A stretch of 64,000 nt of DNA, taken from assembly GCA_964291485.2 (NCBI GenBank), contig OZ220224.1, positions 4,712,001 to 4,776,000 of the forward strand, given 5' to 3'. Under the pieces are notes generated by a model. The model saw only the letters and a program-made list of their open reading frames with translations. It was not told where the DNA came from and made no database searches. This document shows, piece after piece, positions 64,000 through 64,000 of the stretch; positions within the stretch are counted from its first letter, which is position 1; the number at the start of each line of letters is the position of its first letter. Origin of the DNA: Kistimonas sp964291485 (GTDB lineage: Bacteria > Pseudomonadota > Gammaproteobacteria > Pseudomonadales > Endozoicomonadaceae). A program made the translations under genes and the position numbers.

Positions 64000-64000
64000 G

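Overview
The window looks like a chromosomal segment of a host-associated marine gammaproteobacterium, most probably of the Endozoicomonadaceae. That is inference: E. coli-like PflB and Pta, BtuB/BtuF, FimV-type, DUF1302/DUF1329 and AraC proteins sit among AT-rich genes for eukaryote-like proteins, and no 16S gene or other decisive marker is present. The sequence alternates between ordinary GC-richer metabolic operons and AT-richer accessory patches of effector-like genes.

Layout. 1-1.35 kb: 3' part of a Vibrio cholerae cytolysin-like pore-forming toxin with a beta-trefoil. 1.5-2.9 kb: a BIR-like plus RING protein with the layout of a eukaryotic inhibitor of apoptosis (IAP). 3.3-12.1 kb: a nine-gene leftward ethanolamine microcompartment operon (eutB, eutC, eutL, BMC shell protein, eutE, eutM, eutT, pduL, eutJ) plus a tenth unassigned gene, closed by a strong terminator. 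12.5-18.3 kb: accessory patch with NLS-bearing proteins, a frame-broken gene, a beta-trefoil/PI-PLC protein and a broken BIR-like gene. 18.5-22.5 kb: cobalamin riboswitch, btuF, btuB and a PduO-type adenosyltransferase. 23.0-25.2 kb: a protein with USP deubiquitinase-like Cys and His boxes and a small membrane protein. 25.8-27.0 kb: FimV-like protein. 27.37-27.47 kb: a 15-bp-periodic array of DnaA-box-like sequences between divergent genes. 27.7-34.1 kb: four-gene peptide ABC transporter. 34.2-35.8 kb: small protein, SDR, PPC-domain protein. 36.0-44.0 kb: membrane AraC regulator, secreted protein, beta-helix lipoprotein, di-haem cytochrome-like protein, DUF1302 and DUF1329 proteins, with three copies of one direct-repeat element. 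44.0-47.9 kb: effector-like protein, LemA and M48 protease. 48.13-49.29 kb: complete IS5-family element with CTAA target duplication. 49.5-58.9 kb: kinase-like NLS protein, GST, small envelope proteins, TRIC channel and a 1588-residue protein. 59.0-64.0 kb: pflB, pta and the C-terminal part of a YheO-type regulator.

How it fits together. Ethanolamine ammonia-lyase needs adenosylcobalamin. The window holds riboswitch-controlled B12 uptake, two adenosyltransferase-like genes (eutT and pduO type) and the lyase. EutE and PduL turn acetaldehyde into acetyl-CoA and acetyl phosphate, and PflB/Pta reach the same pool from pyruvate, which suits an oxygen-poor host niche. Ethanolamine could come from host phospholipid. 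The accessory genes point at host apoptosis, ubiquitin, phosphoinositide and nuclear targets. Most interesting: the IAP-like gene and its broken BIR-like relative, the USP-like protein, the DnaA-box-like array and the AraC-locus operator repeats.
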